A stretch of DNA of 64,000 nt from Heligmosomoides polygyrus polygyrus (GCA_947396885.1 OX377204.1:41961139-42025138), one strand, 5' to 3'. Positions 1 to 12,432 are shown, numbered from the stretch's first letter. The notes: generated from the letters alone by a model not told the origin. Translations and numbers: made by a program.

Positions 1-2545
1 TTGTTTACATAGTGTTTATGTTTAATAATCGTTTACATAGTTGCACTTGGAAGTCTCGAAGAATCCCACATCGAGGGACCGCATCCTTTAAGAACCTTTA
101 AAAAAGCTGAACAAGAACTCTTAGGAGAAATGTTTATTCAGAAAACGTAAGTCCTAGAGCACACAGAGCTTTCAGAACTTGAGCGTTCATTGTTTGACGT
201 GATCTTATTCGTGTAATAAAATATATAAAAACGTAGAGAGAGAGAGCATGCTTAGTTTATCACCGTGCCATCTAACTTTGCATGGGATGTTACGCGGAAG
301 TGTCAGTACTGATGGAACTTGCCTTAAGATCGAATAATTTCGATGAAGTTCTCGGCTTTTGTGAGCGTTTTCAGCAGATCAACTATGGCACAATGTTGTT
401 GATCAGAGACGCCATGAGCAGGCAAGTATATTGCTTCAATACAGCAGCCACTTCCCCCTTCTGTAATCGACCATCCTACTGCGTTCGGCTTCTTCAAGGT
501 CGCTCATTCTTCTCGACAACCTGTTTATTTCCTGCAAAAAGGGCTGTTCAGCGAAGTTGGTAAAATGGATCTTTCATGCCGATCGCCAAACACATCGGGT
601 TAGCCACTGCGCATTCCTGGCCAGTTAGTCATTTTGACGATAGACACTCCTTCCACGAATGGATACATCAAAGAGCAATCAGTATCGGTGGAGTTATAGT
701 CGAGCTTCCTAAGTGTGTTGAATATCTCTCCCCTAACAGTGGGTCGACACCTGTAGAAAACCGCATTACATCGCTACCACTGGAAAGTTTGCCTGTGACG
801 TGCACCACTGCTGTTGGGAACTCACTGCATGAAGATCTCGGTCGATAAATTTACTTAAGGAAAACGAAGTTGCACTAAACCACTCATTCCATCATTTGGT
901 GCTAGTGATTCCACACTCATCTCACATCGATTCGGTGTCGGTGTGGGCATTTTGTTTGTTACTTTTACTATTCAGTGTTTTGCTCCATATGTCGGCTTTT
1001 TTCGACTACAAGAACGAACTGAAAGCGCAGTCAAAGACTGCGGAATATGGTCACACCCACCTCACCAGTTTTCGCCAAGTATAAACTGCTCGTAGAAAGC
1101 TCACAGCCTGTCTTAACTGCAACGCTTTTGGGTGATGCCTGACCGTCTCAAATCAACTGAGTTCCTGCTTTAAATACAATACATGTCCAATCCTTCTCCT
1201 GTGCTGTACATATTGGGAATTCTCACAAACGACACTAAAATTTTGCGAGGGGTCCAAATTTGGCACCGCATGCTTGGACGTCGCTGAGGAAACGAGATGC
1301 TCAACGAGCCACAAGAAATCCCATTTTGCTGCTTGTCTCGAACTGTTAGTTACGTGTTGGGAATAGGCAGAGAAACAACGTGCGGAGGAATACCGGAATA
1401 CAGAGATAAGGTGATTTTCAATGATAAAGCGACGTCGACTCTATTGCGATCAGCCGAAAAGTGCGTCCAAGACATGATGGGCAATGCCAATACCAGCCAT
1501 CGTTTCCTCGGGTGATCCTGAAAGTACAACACATATGCAGGCTGGATTTTACATATGTAGCCACCAATGTCAGTTAGGGTAAGGAAAAACTTTAAAAAAG
1601 GCCAATCCCTCGTCTTTTACATAAGTAGTAATTATGAATTTTAAAAATCCCAGTTAAATGCTCAAAGATAGGTTCCATTTAATTTTCTGAGAACTGTACA
1701 AGCTACATACATACGTCATTTAGCTGTGCAAAGTAGTCTCGAATAAACAACTCAATTCATACGCTTAAGTTCCTGATCTCATCATCTGACAATTCAGTGT
1801 AATAACTGTTACATGATTAGGCAGCAAAAATTAAGCGGTCATTCAGAGGCTGATCATTCTCTTACACACACGCTCGTATATGAGATCTGCTCCGCTTCCC
1901 ATTGTGACTGTTGGAGAAAGTGGCATTCGAATGAAAAACAACCGGACATCGTTTTTCCAAATAGCACACACAACGTACGCTAAATCTGCTAGATTGGTGG
2001 GGTTTCTCTACCTCGTATATAACTTTATTATGCGCTACGTTTATCACACAAAGTCTAGGTGCACAGGAGAATACTAATATGTTCAAGCATATGTCGGCAT
2101 TCATCTCTACATAGTGCACTTCCCTTTTTAAAAGTGTTCAGGTAGCAAGAGCTAAAGTTGGCTCTTCATGAGGTGGTATAATTACACGGCAAAACATCTG
2201 AAATCCCTTGCATTTCGAACGTTTTCCACAGATCATGAACTGCGTGAAGGAAAATGGGAGTCTCCAACGTTCCACTGCTCCTTTCTGTTATTCCAGTCAG
2301 GGATGCGCCAGAAATACTGTTAAGAAGCCTTGTGAGCAAAACGTTAAGGAGCGCGCTATTAAGGACCTTGGATTTTTGCGAAGCCCCGCCGCAACCGAAA
2401 AAGATTTGCGAATTGTGAATTCAAGTATAGCTATCTCTTCACCTTTCTGCTTGCTGCTCGAAACTTCCCAGAACGAAGCATCATCTTCTTCAGAAAGATG
2501 TGCTCTTTTGCAGTCATTGCAATTTGAAAGTTGCCCACGAGACTG
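1..2545. other. No recognised gene (1-2545)
   Basis: Only short open frames occur here on either strand. None shows a domain, a convincing splice pattern or similarity to the repeats found elsewhere in the window. The base composition is ordinary and AT-leaning. I see nothing to annotate. Confidence 0.5.
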
Positions 2546-2589
2546 GATGCAATGCCAACTGCACCATGTTCGCTTCGCTGAAACAACAT

Positions 2590-2948
2590 GCTCATAACAC
2601 CGAGCATCAGCCAGGCGGAGCGAGTGCTGACCGACTTCGATCGTGTTTGTGTGGGAGCGTTGGACTGCAGCTGGATCTTACGAAGACGATATTCATGAGG
2701 AACGGACAAGTTTCTGATGCCCGATTCTCACTCAACGGGCCGATCATCTCCGAATGCTCCAGCTATGTGTATCCGGGTCGCGAAGTCAGTTTGGCGAACG
2801 ACCTGGCGCAGGAGCTGGACAGGTGGAAAAGAGCGGCTTGGGGAGCGTTGAAGAGCGGCGGAGAAGTCGCGAAGAAGACGAAGAACGTCCGACTCCATGT
2901 CCACCTATTCGACTCTACCGTTTTTCCTGCCTTAAAATACGCCTCAGA
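2590..2948 (+). pseudogene. RTE-1-type LINE reverse transcriptase fragment, 5' part
   Basis: The translation covers the end of the reverse transcriptase and the start of the C-terminal region of an RTE-1-type non-LTR retrotransposon. Recognisable blocks are LQLDLTKTIFMRNG, ISECSSYVYPGREV and VFPALKYASE. The upstream ORF portion and the YADD box are missing, so the copy is truncated. At 2948 the reading is cut by another retrotransposon and resumes at 6069 with the same YASE residues followed by TW. The piece is therefore the left half of one interrupted copy. It is a dead fragment. Confidence 0.8.
2934..2948 (+). repeat. Left target-site duplication of the BovB-like RTE
   Basis: The 15-base string aaaatacgcctcaga at 2934-2948 is repeated exactly at 6069-6083, directly after the GAA-rich tail of the inserted element. 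It marks the RTE insertion point in the older RTE-1 copy. Confidence 0.9.
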
Positions 2949-5900
2949 GAGGTGGCGATGTCCGTTCCTCCACGTGGTGCCACTGGAAACTGCGAGCCGA
3001 ACCGAACACGGACACTCGAGTGCAGGCGACAGGCCCTTGTGGCAGGCCGGCCTAAGGAAATCCCATGTCACATCACATGGTTGATGGTGCTTCATGTATC
3101 GCGAGATAATGCTACGGCGTCCGCGGGAGCCGACGCGCACTCGCAAAGCCCGGCGAGTGTGAGAAGTATGCGAGGGTCCCTGATGCGAGGACGGCATCGG
3201 GGGGCAACTGTATTAGTCCAAAAGTCCCGCAACGTAGGCAAGACCCGCGTGGCAACGCTGAATGTGGGTACGTTGTCGGGCCACTCCTTTGAGTTGACAG
3301 AGGCACTGGAGCGAAGAAAGGTTGACTTCTGTGCGGTGCAGGAGATGAGGGTCCTGCAGCAAGTCAAGGGACATAGGCCGAGGCTTTAAGGCCATTTTGT
3401 GTGGCAATCCCAGGACCACCACCGGTGTTGGTATAATCGTCTCCGAACGCTTCCGAGGCGCGATTGCAAGCGTAGAGCGTTTTAGCGACCGCTTGATGAA
3501 GATCGTTGTCGCTGCTGAACGGCGAATGTATCACTTCTTCTCTGCGTATGCTCCGCAGACTGGTTGCTCCGAAAGAGACAAGGATGAGTTTTGGAGCCTG
3601 CTTGATGAGAAGACAGCAGAAGTTCCGTCACTGGACGTAATTATTGTTGCAGGTGATCTTAATGGTCACATTGGAGCAACAAAAGACGGTTACTGCTGTC
3701 ATGGTGGTTTCGGATACGGGTCAGGTAACGTCGATGGTGAGTGCATACTTGAGTATGCAGAGTCGCACGATCTCACCATCTTGAACACGAAGTTTCGAAA
3801 ACGTGCCTCCCACCTCATCTCGTTTTATATCGGGAACACTAAAACGCAAATCGACTTTGTCCTCGTGAGAAATCGAGACCAAGGGCTAGTCACTGATGCG
3901 AAGATCGTGTATTATGAGACGGTCGCCACGCAACATCGACCGCTGATCTGCACTATGAAGATCGCTCCTCTGAGCACTAGGCAGATCGAGCGTTGCAGAC
4001 CACCAAGAATTAAGTGGTGGCGATTGAAGGAGAATGAAGCAGCTGTGACATCTCGCATTCGGTTGCCGACGGTCACGACCGTCGAAGAAACCTGGCGGGG
4101 TGCCACCGAAGCCATGCTAGATGCTGCACGCTCCGAACTTGACACTACGAAACCGGGACAGCGTAAGGTCGACAGGCAGTCATGGCTGTGGACTAACGAG
4201 GTTAAGGAAAAAGTCCGTGAGAAGAAGAGGTTATACCATGCATTCCTCAGCGACAAGACTGCCGAAAAATGGCGCTTGTATCAGGAGGAAATCGGCCAAG
4301 AGGGCAGTGGCCGTTGCAAGAGCCACTATTATTATGATGATGTCAACGAGAGACTTGAGTCGCGCGATGGTGAGCGATTTCTTTATCGACTCGCCAAGTT
4401 CCGTCATCGCCAGACCGAGGATGTTGAAAAGTTCTTTGGCATCAACGATGAGAATGGCCATCTCCTAATGGACCGCAAAATGGCCCTGAATCGATGGCGA
4501 AACTACTTCGAGGAGATCTCGACGGTAGAGTTTGCCCATCCAGCCATTCCCTCTGCTCCTCCCGTGTACGGTCCCGTTCAGAACATCACTGTTGAGGAGA
4601 AAGAAGCGGCTTCAAGGAACATGAAGCCAGGCAAGGCAACGGGCCCTGATGACCTGGCGTCCGATTTGTGGAAGTCCAAATCCTGGTACCCAGCTGAGTG
4701 GCTGACGATGTTCTTCAACCAGGTGGTTGCGGAGAAGAAAGTACCTGATAGTTGGCAGATAAGCACAACGATTCCGATTTGGAAGAAGAAGGGCAGTCCA
4801 GCAGACTGAGCAAGCTACCGTCCAATTCGTTTGCTTTCGCATAGCATGAAGATCTTTGAGCGAATTGTTGATGGACGCATTCGTGACGTCGTCCAGCTTT
4901 CTCCAACCAGTGGCTTTGTACCTGGGTGTGGCACTATCGATGCCATACACGCCGTTCGTCTACTTATAGAAAAACATCGCGAGAATCAGAAGCCGGTGCA
5001 TCTTGCCTTCCTCGACTTGGAGAAGGCCTTCGACCGCGTTCCGCGTGAAGTGATATGGTATGCTTTAAGACAGCATAATGTTCCCGAAGAGCTTATTGAG
5101 TGGGTGCGGCTACTCTACTCTTGTCCGAGGAGTAGAGTCCAAGCGCGAGCAGGTACGTCGATGGAGTTTCCCATCTCTGTCGGAGTACATCAAGGTTCTG
5201 CGCTCTCCCCACTGCTCTTCATCGTCGTTATGGATGCCATATCACGTGATCTTCAGCGGCCAACCCCTTGGACGTTGCTTTATGCTGACGATGTAATGCT
5301 TGCTTGCGAAGATAAGGTTGAACTCCAGCGGCAGGTACAAGCTTGGTGCGATCGCTTGGAGAGATTTGGACTCAAGCTTAATGTAAGAAAAACCGAGTAT
5401 TTCACGACTGACGAAGATGAGTCCAGCTCCATTAAGGTAAACGGCATTGAGCTGCCACGTACTTCGGTATTCAAGTACTTGGGATCAGCAATCGCGTCCG
5501 ATGGCAGTCTACTCGTTGAAGCCAATTCACGCGTGAGTGCAGCGTGGTCCAAGTGGCGCTCTCTGACGGGGGTGCTCTGCGACAAGAAGATACCAGAGCG
5601 GCTTAAATCGAAGATCTACAGAGCGGTCGTTCGACCTGTAGCTATTTACGGAGCTGAGTGCTGGCCGGTTATCAAAGAAATTGAAAGGCGCCTCAGCGTA
5701 ATGGAAACGAAGATGCTGCGGTGGACGGCCGGAGTTACGTGTATGGACCGTGTGCGCAACGACACCATTCGGCAAAGATTTGGTGTCACCCCGATAGTTG
5801 AGAAATTGCGTAAAGCTCGTCTGAGATGGTACGGCCATGTTCTTCGCGCAAACGGTGACACTGTCCGGAAGAGTGGCCTTAACTTCGAGGTGCCCGGAAA

Positions 5901-6068
5901 GCGGCCACGAGGGAGACCAAAGCAGCGCTGGCTTGATTCGCTGCACCAGGACTTGAAGATTGCTAGGTTACACCCTGATCAGATATTTGATCGGGAAAAG
6001 TGGCGCCCGTATTCCAGGAAAGCGGACCACGCAAGAAAGCGGGACAAACGCTGAAGAAGAAGAAGAAG
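2949..6068 (+). mobile_element. Nearly full-length RTE (BovB-like) non-LTR retrotransposon
   Basis: This 3.1-kb element is bounded by a 15-bp target-site duplication and ends in a (GAA/AGA)n tract at about 6052-6068, as is usual for RTE elements. A single ORF begins only about 10 bases from the 5' end and runs endonuclease, reverse transcriptase, then C-terminal region. Two breaks make this copy non-functional as read: a frameshift near 3350 and an in-frame TGA at 4807-4809. Perfect target duplications suggest a fairly young insertion. Shorter relatives of the same or a close family lie at about 7440-7740, 16394-17555 and 27213-28163. Confidence 0.92.
2958..6054 (+). pseudogene. RTE endonuclease-reverse transcriptase ORF (one frameshift, one stop)
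   Basis: The start is the ATG at 2958, the first inside the element. The apurinic-type endonuclease shows VATLNVGTLSG, CAVQEM, SAYAPQTG, VAGDLNGHIG, IDFVLVR and TQHRPLI. The reverse transcriptase shows YRPIRLLSHSMKIFERI, FLDLEKAFDRVP, GVHQGSALSPLLF and the catalytic LLYADDVMLA, then LNVRKTEYF and FKYLGSAI. The C-terminal part has LRWYGHVLRANGD and KRPRGRPKQRWLD. The frame changes once near 3350, between the VQEM block and KSRDIGRGFKAILC. A TGA at 4807 replaces one codon just before YRPIRL. The rest is open to the stop at 6052-6054. In life the protein nicks target DNA and primes reverse transcription from the nick. Confidence 0.92.
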
Positions 6069-6500
6069 AAAATACGCCTCAGAAACCTGGACTACAGCAG
6101 GATGAACACGCGATCAGCATCGCGCAGAGAGAACGATACTCAGAGTGACACGACTCACGCATGTGAGAGAAGGCTTCCAGAGTTCCGAGCTTCGTCGACG
6201 TTCGAAAATCAGAGACCTGTCGCGTAGGCCTAGTCGTCGAAAATTAGGTGGGCCGGCCATGTAATGTGCTTCGAAGACACGCGCTGGCCGACTGGATTCC
6301 GCAGGATGTCGAGGAAACACCAGGACGCTACCAACGCTTTAGTCGGACTTTTTCGTGGAAGCCGTGAACGAACTTTTCGAGCGAGGAGGATCCATTGGAG
6401 CACTCCGGCAGGCGACAGGAACGAGCAAGTCGATGATCAACGGGACGATAGGTGGTACAGGTGATACGACGGCATAGGAACAGTGTTGAAGGGTAACACT
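6069..6500 (+). pseudogene. RTE-1-type LINE, C-terminal part (right half of the interrupted copy)
   Basis: Directly after the inserted element the RTE-1 frame resumes as KYASETW, then blocks such as RAERTILRVTRLT, FQSSELRRRSKIRD and later DVEETPGRYQR and RIHWSTPAGDRNE. These match the C-terminal region of the family also seen on the minus strand at 13.0-13.6 kb. Several stops and frame changes interrupt it. The end near 6450-6475 (gtacaggtgatacgac) resembles the caggtgatac tail of the 13-kb copy. Confidence 0.75.
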
Positions 6501-6731
6501 TCATCGCCAAAGACATTTTTAAGCAGTGCGTGTGGCAAGAACGAGGGTATCATTCGGGTTGGTATGGAGCGGTGTTCTGGTCATCCGTGACTGCATCGAG
6601 CAATCGTGGTACACTTCGACTTCGAACAGCTCACGCAAAGCAGCAGCGGTTAGGAACCGAACTTTTCGCGGTGGTTAATTTTCTAATAAAAATTCAGACC
6701 AATTTGAATCAATGCGCCGTTACGGAGACCT

Positions 6732-7139
6732 TCACATCAGCAAGCCTGACCAACTCCTTTTCACTGTATCGGGACGCCCTTTCAAGTACTTACCTCTACG
6801 TCCGTGGCGCGATGAACTTCGCTCCCTGGATCCGCGTCGCCTGGAGCCTCTTCCACGTCCACCACGAGGACCGCCGCCCTCCCCGTCGTAGCCGAATCTT
6901 CCACGGTTTCCGCCGCCCCAAGTGCCCGGCCCTCCAGGTCCAAATCCTAAGAGAATTGCACTTGGTAACTAGCATGACTATATTTATTTTGTTTTATTTA
7001 TTTATCCAATGCATATACCCGAGTCTACGGCGATATCACTTCGGATTACCTCCATTCATTGGGCTTTGAGGTCCGAGCCAGTTATGTCCACTGAACATTG
7101 GGTTGTGTGGAGGTGGCGGTGGCGGTGGAGGTGGGATAC
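6732..7139 (-). CDS. Proline-rich/RGG protein, last two exons (partial gene)
   Basis: Two minus-strand exons join cleanly. Exon 7050-7139 begins after attcag and encodes an uninterrupted run of prolines (IPPPPPPPPHNP) and MFSGHNWLGPQSPMNG, ending at a gtaatc donor. The terminal exon 6732-6946 starts after ctcttag, keeps the frame, and encodes GFGPGGPGTWGGGNRGRFGYD followed by an RGG/RS-like segment (GGRGRGSRRRGSRERSSSRHG) and a stop at 6732-6734. A possible 30-base in-frame intron lies at 6764-6793. Such tails are typical of RNA-binding or splicing-related proteins. That role is inferred from composition only. Upstream exons were not found, because LINE debris begins by 7435. Confidence 0.6.
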
Positions 7140-7434
7140 CTGAATACGGATGGAGTCTTACTCAAAATGTCAAGGAGCATGCAGTATAAAGCGCTGTTTA
7201 TGAGGAACCTTTATTTTAGGCCACGTCGTCGTCTTCAGTGGAACGGCATTCCTAAACTGTGGAAGCGGCGCTACCACTCGATGTATGCATAATAATTAGC
7301 CCATATTCGAAGCGACAGGCCTAGAATAAAGGGTTCATCCAGAGGACGATAGTGACAACGAAACAGAGTGCGAATACGGACACCTGTGGCGGGATGCGAG
7401 CATGAAGCGTTGTCTGGCAGAATAATAATTCATC

Positions 7435-7740
7435 GACAAGTTACGTGAAGCTCGCCTTCGGTGGTATGGCCACGTACTTCGGGCTGTACTACTGTACTTC
7501 GCGCTTGTGGTGACACTGTTCGTAGGATTGGGCTTAACACAGATGTGCCCGGAAAACGGCCTAAGGGACGGCCGAAGCAGCGTTGGCTTGATACGTTGCA
7601 TGTGGACCTGAAGGTTGCTGGTATCCACCCCGATCAAGCATTTGATCGCGTAAAGTGGCGTCACCATACCAGAAGAGCGGATCCCGCCTCGAAGCGGGAC
7701 AAAGCTGAAGAAGAAGAGGAAGAAGAAGAAGAAGTATTCG
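7435..7740 (+). mobile_element. 5'-truncated BovB-like RTE tail
   Basis: Only the last part of the ORF is present, starting with KLREARLRWYGHVL and running through PGKRPKGRPKQRWLDTLHVD and IHPDQAFDRVKWR to a GAA-rich tail at 7706-7735. It is the same family as the element at 2949-6068. A short internal duplication around 7480-7500 (gtacttcggg/gtacttcgcg) shifts the frame. It is a dead 5'-truncated insertion. Confidence 0.85.
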
Positions 7741-9340
7741 GTGCTCCTGCTCCCACCCACGCATAATGAACCTCCGCATTTTACAGTGGAATAACCAACT
7801 ATGAACAGGGTGGCCCATAAGTCCTGCAACAAAATTAGGAGACCTTATTGGTTGCCTTTTACCAATTGCAAAAAACCGCATACCAACAGTTATGTAGCAT
7901 ATACTTAGTGCTATACTTCTGGAAAGTATCATGGTTGTAGCTGCTCTTATTACAAAGTACACGTCTTATTACAAAGCTCTCACGTAAAACTACCGAAAAT
8001 TCTTCTCTGGCCGTGGTGGGGCGCTTCCGTTCCGATGTGACTAAATTTGTATATAGATGTAGGAGGCGGAGAACATAGAGGTGCCTAAGTCAATTTTGAT
8101 AAGTCAGCTTTTAAGGAGATTAGAAAGCCTCGTCGACGATCATTTCACTTTTGGATGTATAAAATTTACCTCCAAAACCTTGAACACTTGAGTGAAAAAA
8201 TTGGTGACAAGGTTGGAACGACTGCAAAGACACGCGGCAGTAGTTCGAGTTCGTTTTCTTGCTAGATTTTTTTTAGACTTTTTAGGAATTTTCTTAGACT
8301 GTGAGGGCAAGACCTGGAGGGCTATGCTCTCTGAAGAGGTTGGCCACGTGGGCTCTCGTTCTGAATTACTTGCCCGGAAACATCCAAGTTCGATGCAGTT
8401 CTCGTGCGGCTTTTTTTCGAACTCTGAATTCTTGCATAGGTGCACAGATCGAGATCAATCAACTTTTTTTTACTAGACAAACGCGGCAATAACGAAGACC
8501 AAAAGGTAGGTGTCCACAACCGTTTGTTAAGCCATCGATCAACCCATAAAAGCCGCAGGCGTTGAGCAAATTATTTGGAATACTTGCAACAACATCTTCA
8601 ACTTTTTACATTTATGGTTGCTACACCTTTCACAGATCTCTGGCTTCGCACTACGCCGGCAAGTGATGCGGTAGAGTAGAAAGCGATGTAGGCATCAAAT
8701 GGAAGCCAGCCCCTCTCTTCTCCTGCTGCCTGCTCGCTATATGGCAAAAGCGCTGAACGCGGTTAGTACTTCGAGCCTCAAACCTGGTTGACTTCCAAAG
8801 CCGAATAATGTTGTGTAAACTACTCAGTGGGCGGCCTGGTCGCAGCCATTCGCACCTTGAGCCCCGTTTTTCCTTTGGAAGGCACCACATTGACTTTGCA
8901 TTTATTTTATCGCACAAGAAGCACACACTTTTGTGCAACTAAGTTTTGAATATTGTATTGTGGTTTTGCTAAGATTTTTTCCCAGTTTCTTGTTTAGGGC
9001 CTCTACAGATCTCGTCCATATCACTCTCTAAGCAGTGGTGGCCCACGCTGCCACTGTGGTGTGGAAGCCGCTGCGCGGTCGAGGCGTCGCGGAGCCGCTG
9101 GTCGGAAAGCTGTCGTAGTTCACGGCGTCCCTCACCCGCGGAGTGGTCGGATTCGAAGCTTGGGGAGGGATAGGATAGCCCATTTTTCATGGCCAAAACA
9201 TTGTCAGGAAGTAGGCCTTCGACTTAGAGCCTGGGAGGCGTTAACGCTTCACATTGAGAATGCCGCAGCCTTAAAATTTAGGTCTGGAATCTTTCGTTTT
9301 GAGTTTCTTCTCAACCGACTTTGCGTTTTATGGGATTTAC
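7741..9340. other. No recognised gene (7741-9340)
   Basis: Several short open frames exist, including a basic stretch on the minus strand at 8140-8445 and a 75-codon minus frame at 8969-9196. I could not assign a domain or consistent exon borders to either. The stretch is ordinary AT-leaning DNA with one GC-rich patch near 9050-9130. Confidence 0.4.
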
Positions 9341-9341
9341 C

Positions 9342-9414
9342 CAATTTTCACGTCAAATTGGACACTTCGCAAACCAAACCGCTAAGGAAAGTGTCCAATT
9401 TGACGTGAAAATTG
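9342..9414. repeat. Perfect 26-bp inverted repeat (hairpin)
   Basis: The arms at 9342-9367 and 9389-9414 are exact reverse complements (caattttcacgtcaaattgg plus acactt) and are separated by 21 bases. As RNA this would fold into a strong stem-loop. No flanking gene is recognised. It could be a terminal relic of a foldback element. Confidence 0.85.
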
Positions 9415-10480
9415 TAAAATTTTTCTTGTTTGCTTTTGTTGTGAACTCGCTTATCGTATTCAAGTTTACTTAATCGTTCTCACTGATTCGATGTTTTTAT
9501 TCGTGCTTTCGCGCTCATTCTCGTTGCTCCCTTGTTTTTATTCATGCTAACTTGCTGGTTTTCATTGCTGCTTCGGGTTTGTTTGTGTTTGCTTGATCGT
9601 TTTCATCGCTGTTTTGATAGTGTTCGTGTTTCCGTCCTCGTTTCTTGCACTCGGCTTTCTTTGTATTTCCGCTTTTTCGTTCCTTCCGGCAAAAGTACGC
9701 AGTATTGCGTACAGTGACCCTCGCACCAACCGTCGTTCTCATGGCGGCTCCGCGGCACCCGCAAGACTCTGCTGCCGGCCGCGGGGAGCAAGCTGAACAT
9801 ACAAAAGCGCGCGGCAGCCGCGGCGACTACTGCGGCAAGCGCGACATCTACATAGTGTGTGCTGCTACAGTTACGAAGTCTGACGCTCTTGTAACTGCAT
9901 AAACTGCTATTGATACCTCTGCCCAGCTACTTGTGGGTCTTCCGGTGCACCTAATTAGAGAAAATGGTTATTTTGGGTGGGAGTTGGATGATCTAATCTA
10001 AGCAATAGGCAACTGCTGCTAGTGTGAAACGATTTTGGGTTCTTTCATAACATGAAGCGACATTTCCAAAAGCCACATATTTAGATACAATACAGCATAA
10101 CTCGGGAGCTTTTTAGAGCTCCGTTTCTCCCATAACACCCCACCCAGGAGCGATGCGCGAGGCCGCCGCGCGCGCGGCTAAAACTTTTATGTTCGTACTA
10201 CCAGCTGCCAGCCGCAGCTCGTGTAGAAGGCGGATTCCGGCTAGTCTGCCGCTTTCTCTGGTGACTCGCATTGCGATGCTTTATGTAAATTCACAAATTG
10301 ACTGTAAAAAGCAGTGTCTGTGATGTAATAGGTTGTAACGAATTAAATGGCACTGGCTCGCGCCATTTTTTGGCGCGTCTTTACTTTATCAAGAACAAAC
10401 CGTAACGTGTGGCATATCATTTAGAAGCGCACACTTTGCTCTACCGGTGAGTACCAAATTTTCTATGTAAAAGTGGGAAA
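9415..10480. other. No recognised gene; GC-rich patches
   Basis: Nothing can be assigned here. A GC-rich segment at 9725-9850 gives short alanine/glycine/arginine-rich frames, and a CG palindromic patch lies at 10155-10185. Both look like repeat debris rather than a gene. Confidence 0.4.
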
Positions 10481-10509
10481 ACTTTAGAGTTTTATTGAAT
10501 TTTTTGTAG

Positions 10510-11493
10510 ATGGACAAAAGGGTAATCCGAGGCATTTACTTGTAAGCTGGGCACTACAGCTAAGGAGGCGGACGAGAAGATCAACGCCGCATTCGGTCAA
10601 GGATGTTCCACAATTCGGACGGCGTATCGTTGGTATCAGAAGTTCCGGAATGGAGATGAGAGCTTGGAAGGACATGAAGGTCGTGGGAGGCATAGTGATG
10701 TTGATGAGGACAAGCTGAGAGATGTGGTAGAGGAGGATCCACACAACGGTACCAGGGAGATAGCGAATGGTTTTGGCGTCAGTCACAACACAGCTGCCCG
10801 GCATCTGAAGGAAATTGGAAAGACCAAAAAGCTGGAAAGATGGGTGCCTCACGAGCTGTCTGAGGAGCAAAGAAACCGACGATATGAGATCTCGTCCGCA
10901 CTGCTTCTACGGAACGAAACGGACCCATTCCTTGATCGCATCGTAACCTGTGACGAGAAATGGATAATGTACGGCAACAGGCGACGATCGGCACAGTGGG
11001 TGGACAGCGATGAGAGCCCCAAGGTTTTTGCGAAGCCGGAATTGCACCAAAAGAAAGTAATGGTGACAGTATGGTGGTGTTCGCTGGGAATTATTCACCA
11101 CAGCTTCCTCCCTCCCGGTGAATCCATCACGGCAGAGAAGTACTGCATTGAAATTGAAGAAATGATGAGAAGTTGAAGGATATCCGGCCGGCCTTGGTAA
11201 ACCGAGGGCGATTTCTCCTTCTGCACGACAATGCTCGCCCCCATGTAGCACGAATGACGTTGCAGAAATTGAATGAGCTGAGCATTGAAACTCTACCACA
11301 TCCTCCGTTTTCTCCCGACCTCTCCCCAACAGACTACCATTTCTTCAAGCATCTTGGCGACTCCTTGGTAGGGAAAATATTCAAATACCAACAGGATGCC
11401 GAAAGTGCCTTCGAAGATTTCGTCAATTTTAGAACTTCTGATTTTTATGCTACTGGGATAAAAAGCTTGTGTCACGTTGGCAAAGATGTGTAG
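10510..11493 (+). pseudogene. Mariner transposase, nearly complete, two frame breaks
   Basis: The frame starts at the ATG at 10510 (MDKRVIRGIY). A small deletion near 10541 shifts it into KLGTTAKEADEKINAAFGQG, the start of the N-terminal helix-turn-helix region. The catalytic triad is complete: TCDEKW, LLHDNARPH and SPTDYHFF, with 34 residues between the second and third aspartates, which is the mariner D34D signature. A second frame change near 11170 separates the EIEEMMR and LKDIRPALVNRG parts. I infer similarity to hookworm mariner copies (bandit-like) from the general pattern. Terminal inverted repeats were not clear on either side. As read, no active transposase is made. Confidence 0.88.
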
Positions 11494-11509
11494 AATCAGA
11501 AGGTTTTTA

Positions 11510-12262
11510 TTTCGATTAATAAACTTGCCTACAAGCCGAGATATTAACTGTTAAAGTTTACAGTGGTTCAGTGCCATTTATTTCGCTACAACCTAATAAA
11601 ATGAGTTCGAGCGCGAAGCTCGTGGTTTGGCACAACACCGAAAGAGAATTGGTGGCTTCACACTACTTAAAACCGTCCATTTCTTATATGTGCGTGTCAT
11701 GCCTACTCCATCAATTGTTGATTTCACGCTCATCAACAAAGCATGACATAACATCGCTATGCGTTGCATTTTCGCATTCTTCAGTATTGTGCTGTCATTC
11801 AGAAGCCCAATACAAGGAACCTAAACCAATGAGTGGTCGTAGATATGAGAATAAGAGTAATAAGCCAGTTTAATCTAATGATAAAATGACCAAATAATTT
11901 GATTGTGGTATAACAGTGCAAAGCTAGGTTAGCCAATCAGTACAGCCATGGGTGATTCCGTGTGAATGAGGAAATTATTTTCGAGATGCTTAGAAGAAGG
12001 AAGCACCTAGCGGTTCGCTCATAATTCCGGTCATACCTAGGAGCACCGCAGCCTCTTATGCTTCCATTCGATACTACTTCCGGATCTGCCCATGAGACAC
12101 CCTAACCGCACTTGCAAAAAAACATTGTCTGGAAGTGCACAGAGAAGTACTCGATGTTGAGCATACGAAAAACAATAAAAATATGTTTTTAAAGAATAAA
12201 AGCACCTGGGGTGAGGTGGGGGAAATGTATGGCCACGCAATGCGATCTTCCACTCACACTCC
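11510..12262. other. No recognised gene (11510-12262)
   Basis: The stretch is AT-leaning with only short open frames. I see no splice pattern or repeat family I can name. Confidence 0.4.
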
Positions 12263-12263
12263 T

Positions 12264-12432
12264 GGGGCCGGATTAATCAACGACTTACAGCAACTTAACA
12301 GGGAAAATCCAGCCGAAATCATTGATAGCGCGGCGAAATGTTTCACCGTATCACTTGATAAGCCGCGCTATCAGGGATTTTGGCTGTATTTGCTCTGATA
12401 AATTGCTGTAAGTCGTCGATAAATCCGTCCCC
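12264..12432. mobile_element. Palindromic MITE, 169 bp (GGGGCCGGATT-type ends)
   Basis: The left end is ggggccggattaatcaacga followed by cttacagcaa. The right end, ttgctgtaagtcgtcgat followed by aaatccgtcccc, is its imperfect reverse complement. The interior is also self-complementary around tgatagcgcgg and ccgcgctatca. It has no coding content. The ends resemble the two copies at 18393-18724 and a diverged copy at 52432-52774, so I treat it as one end-type family. Confidence 0.75.
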
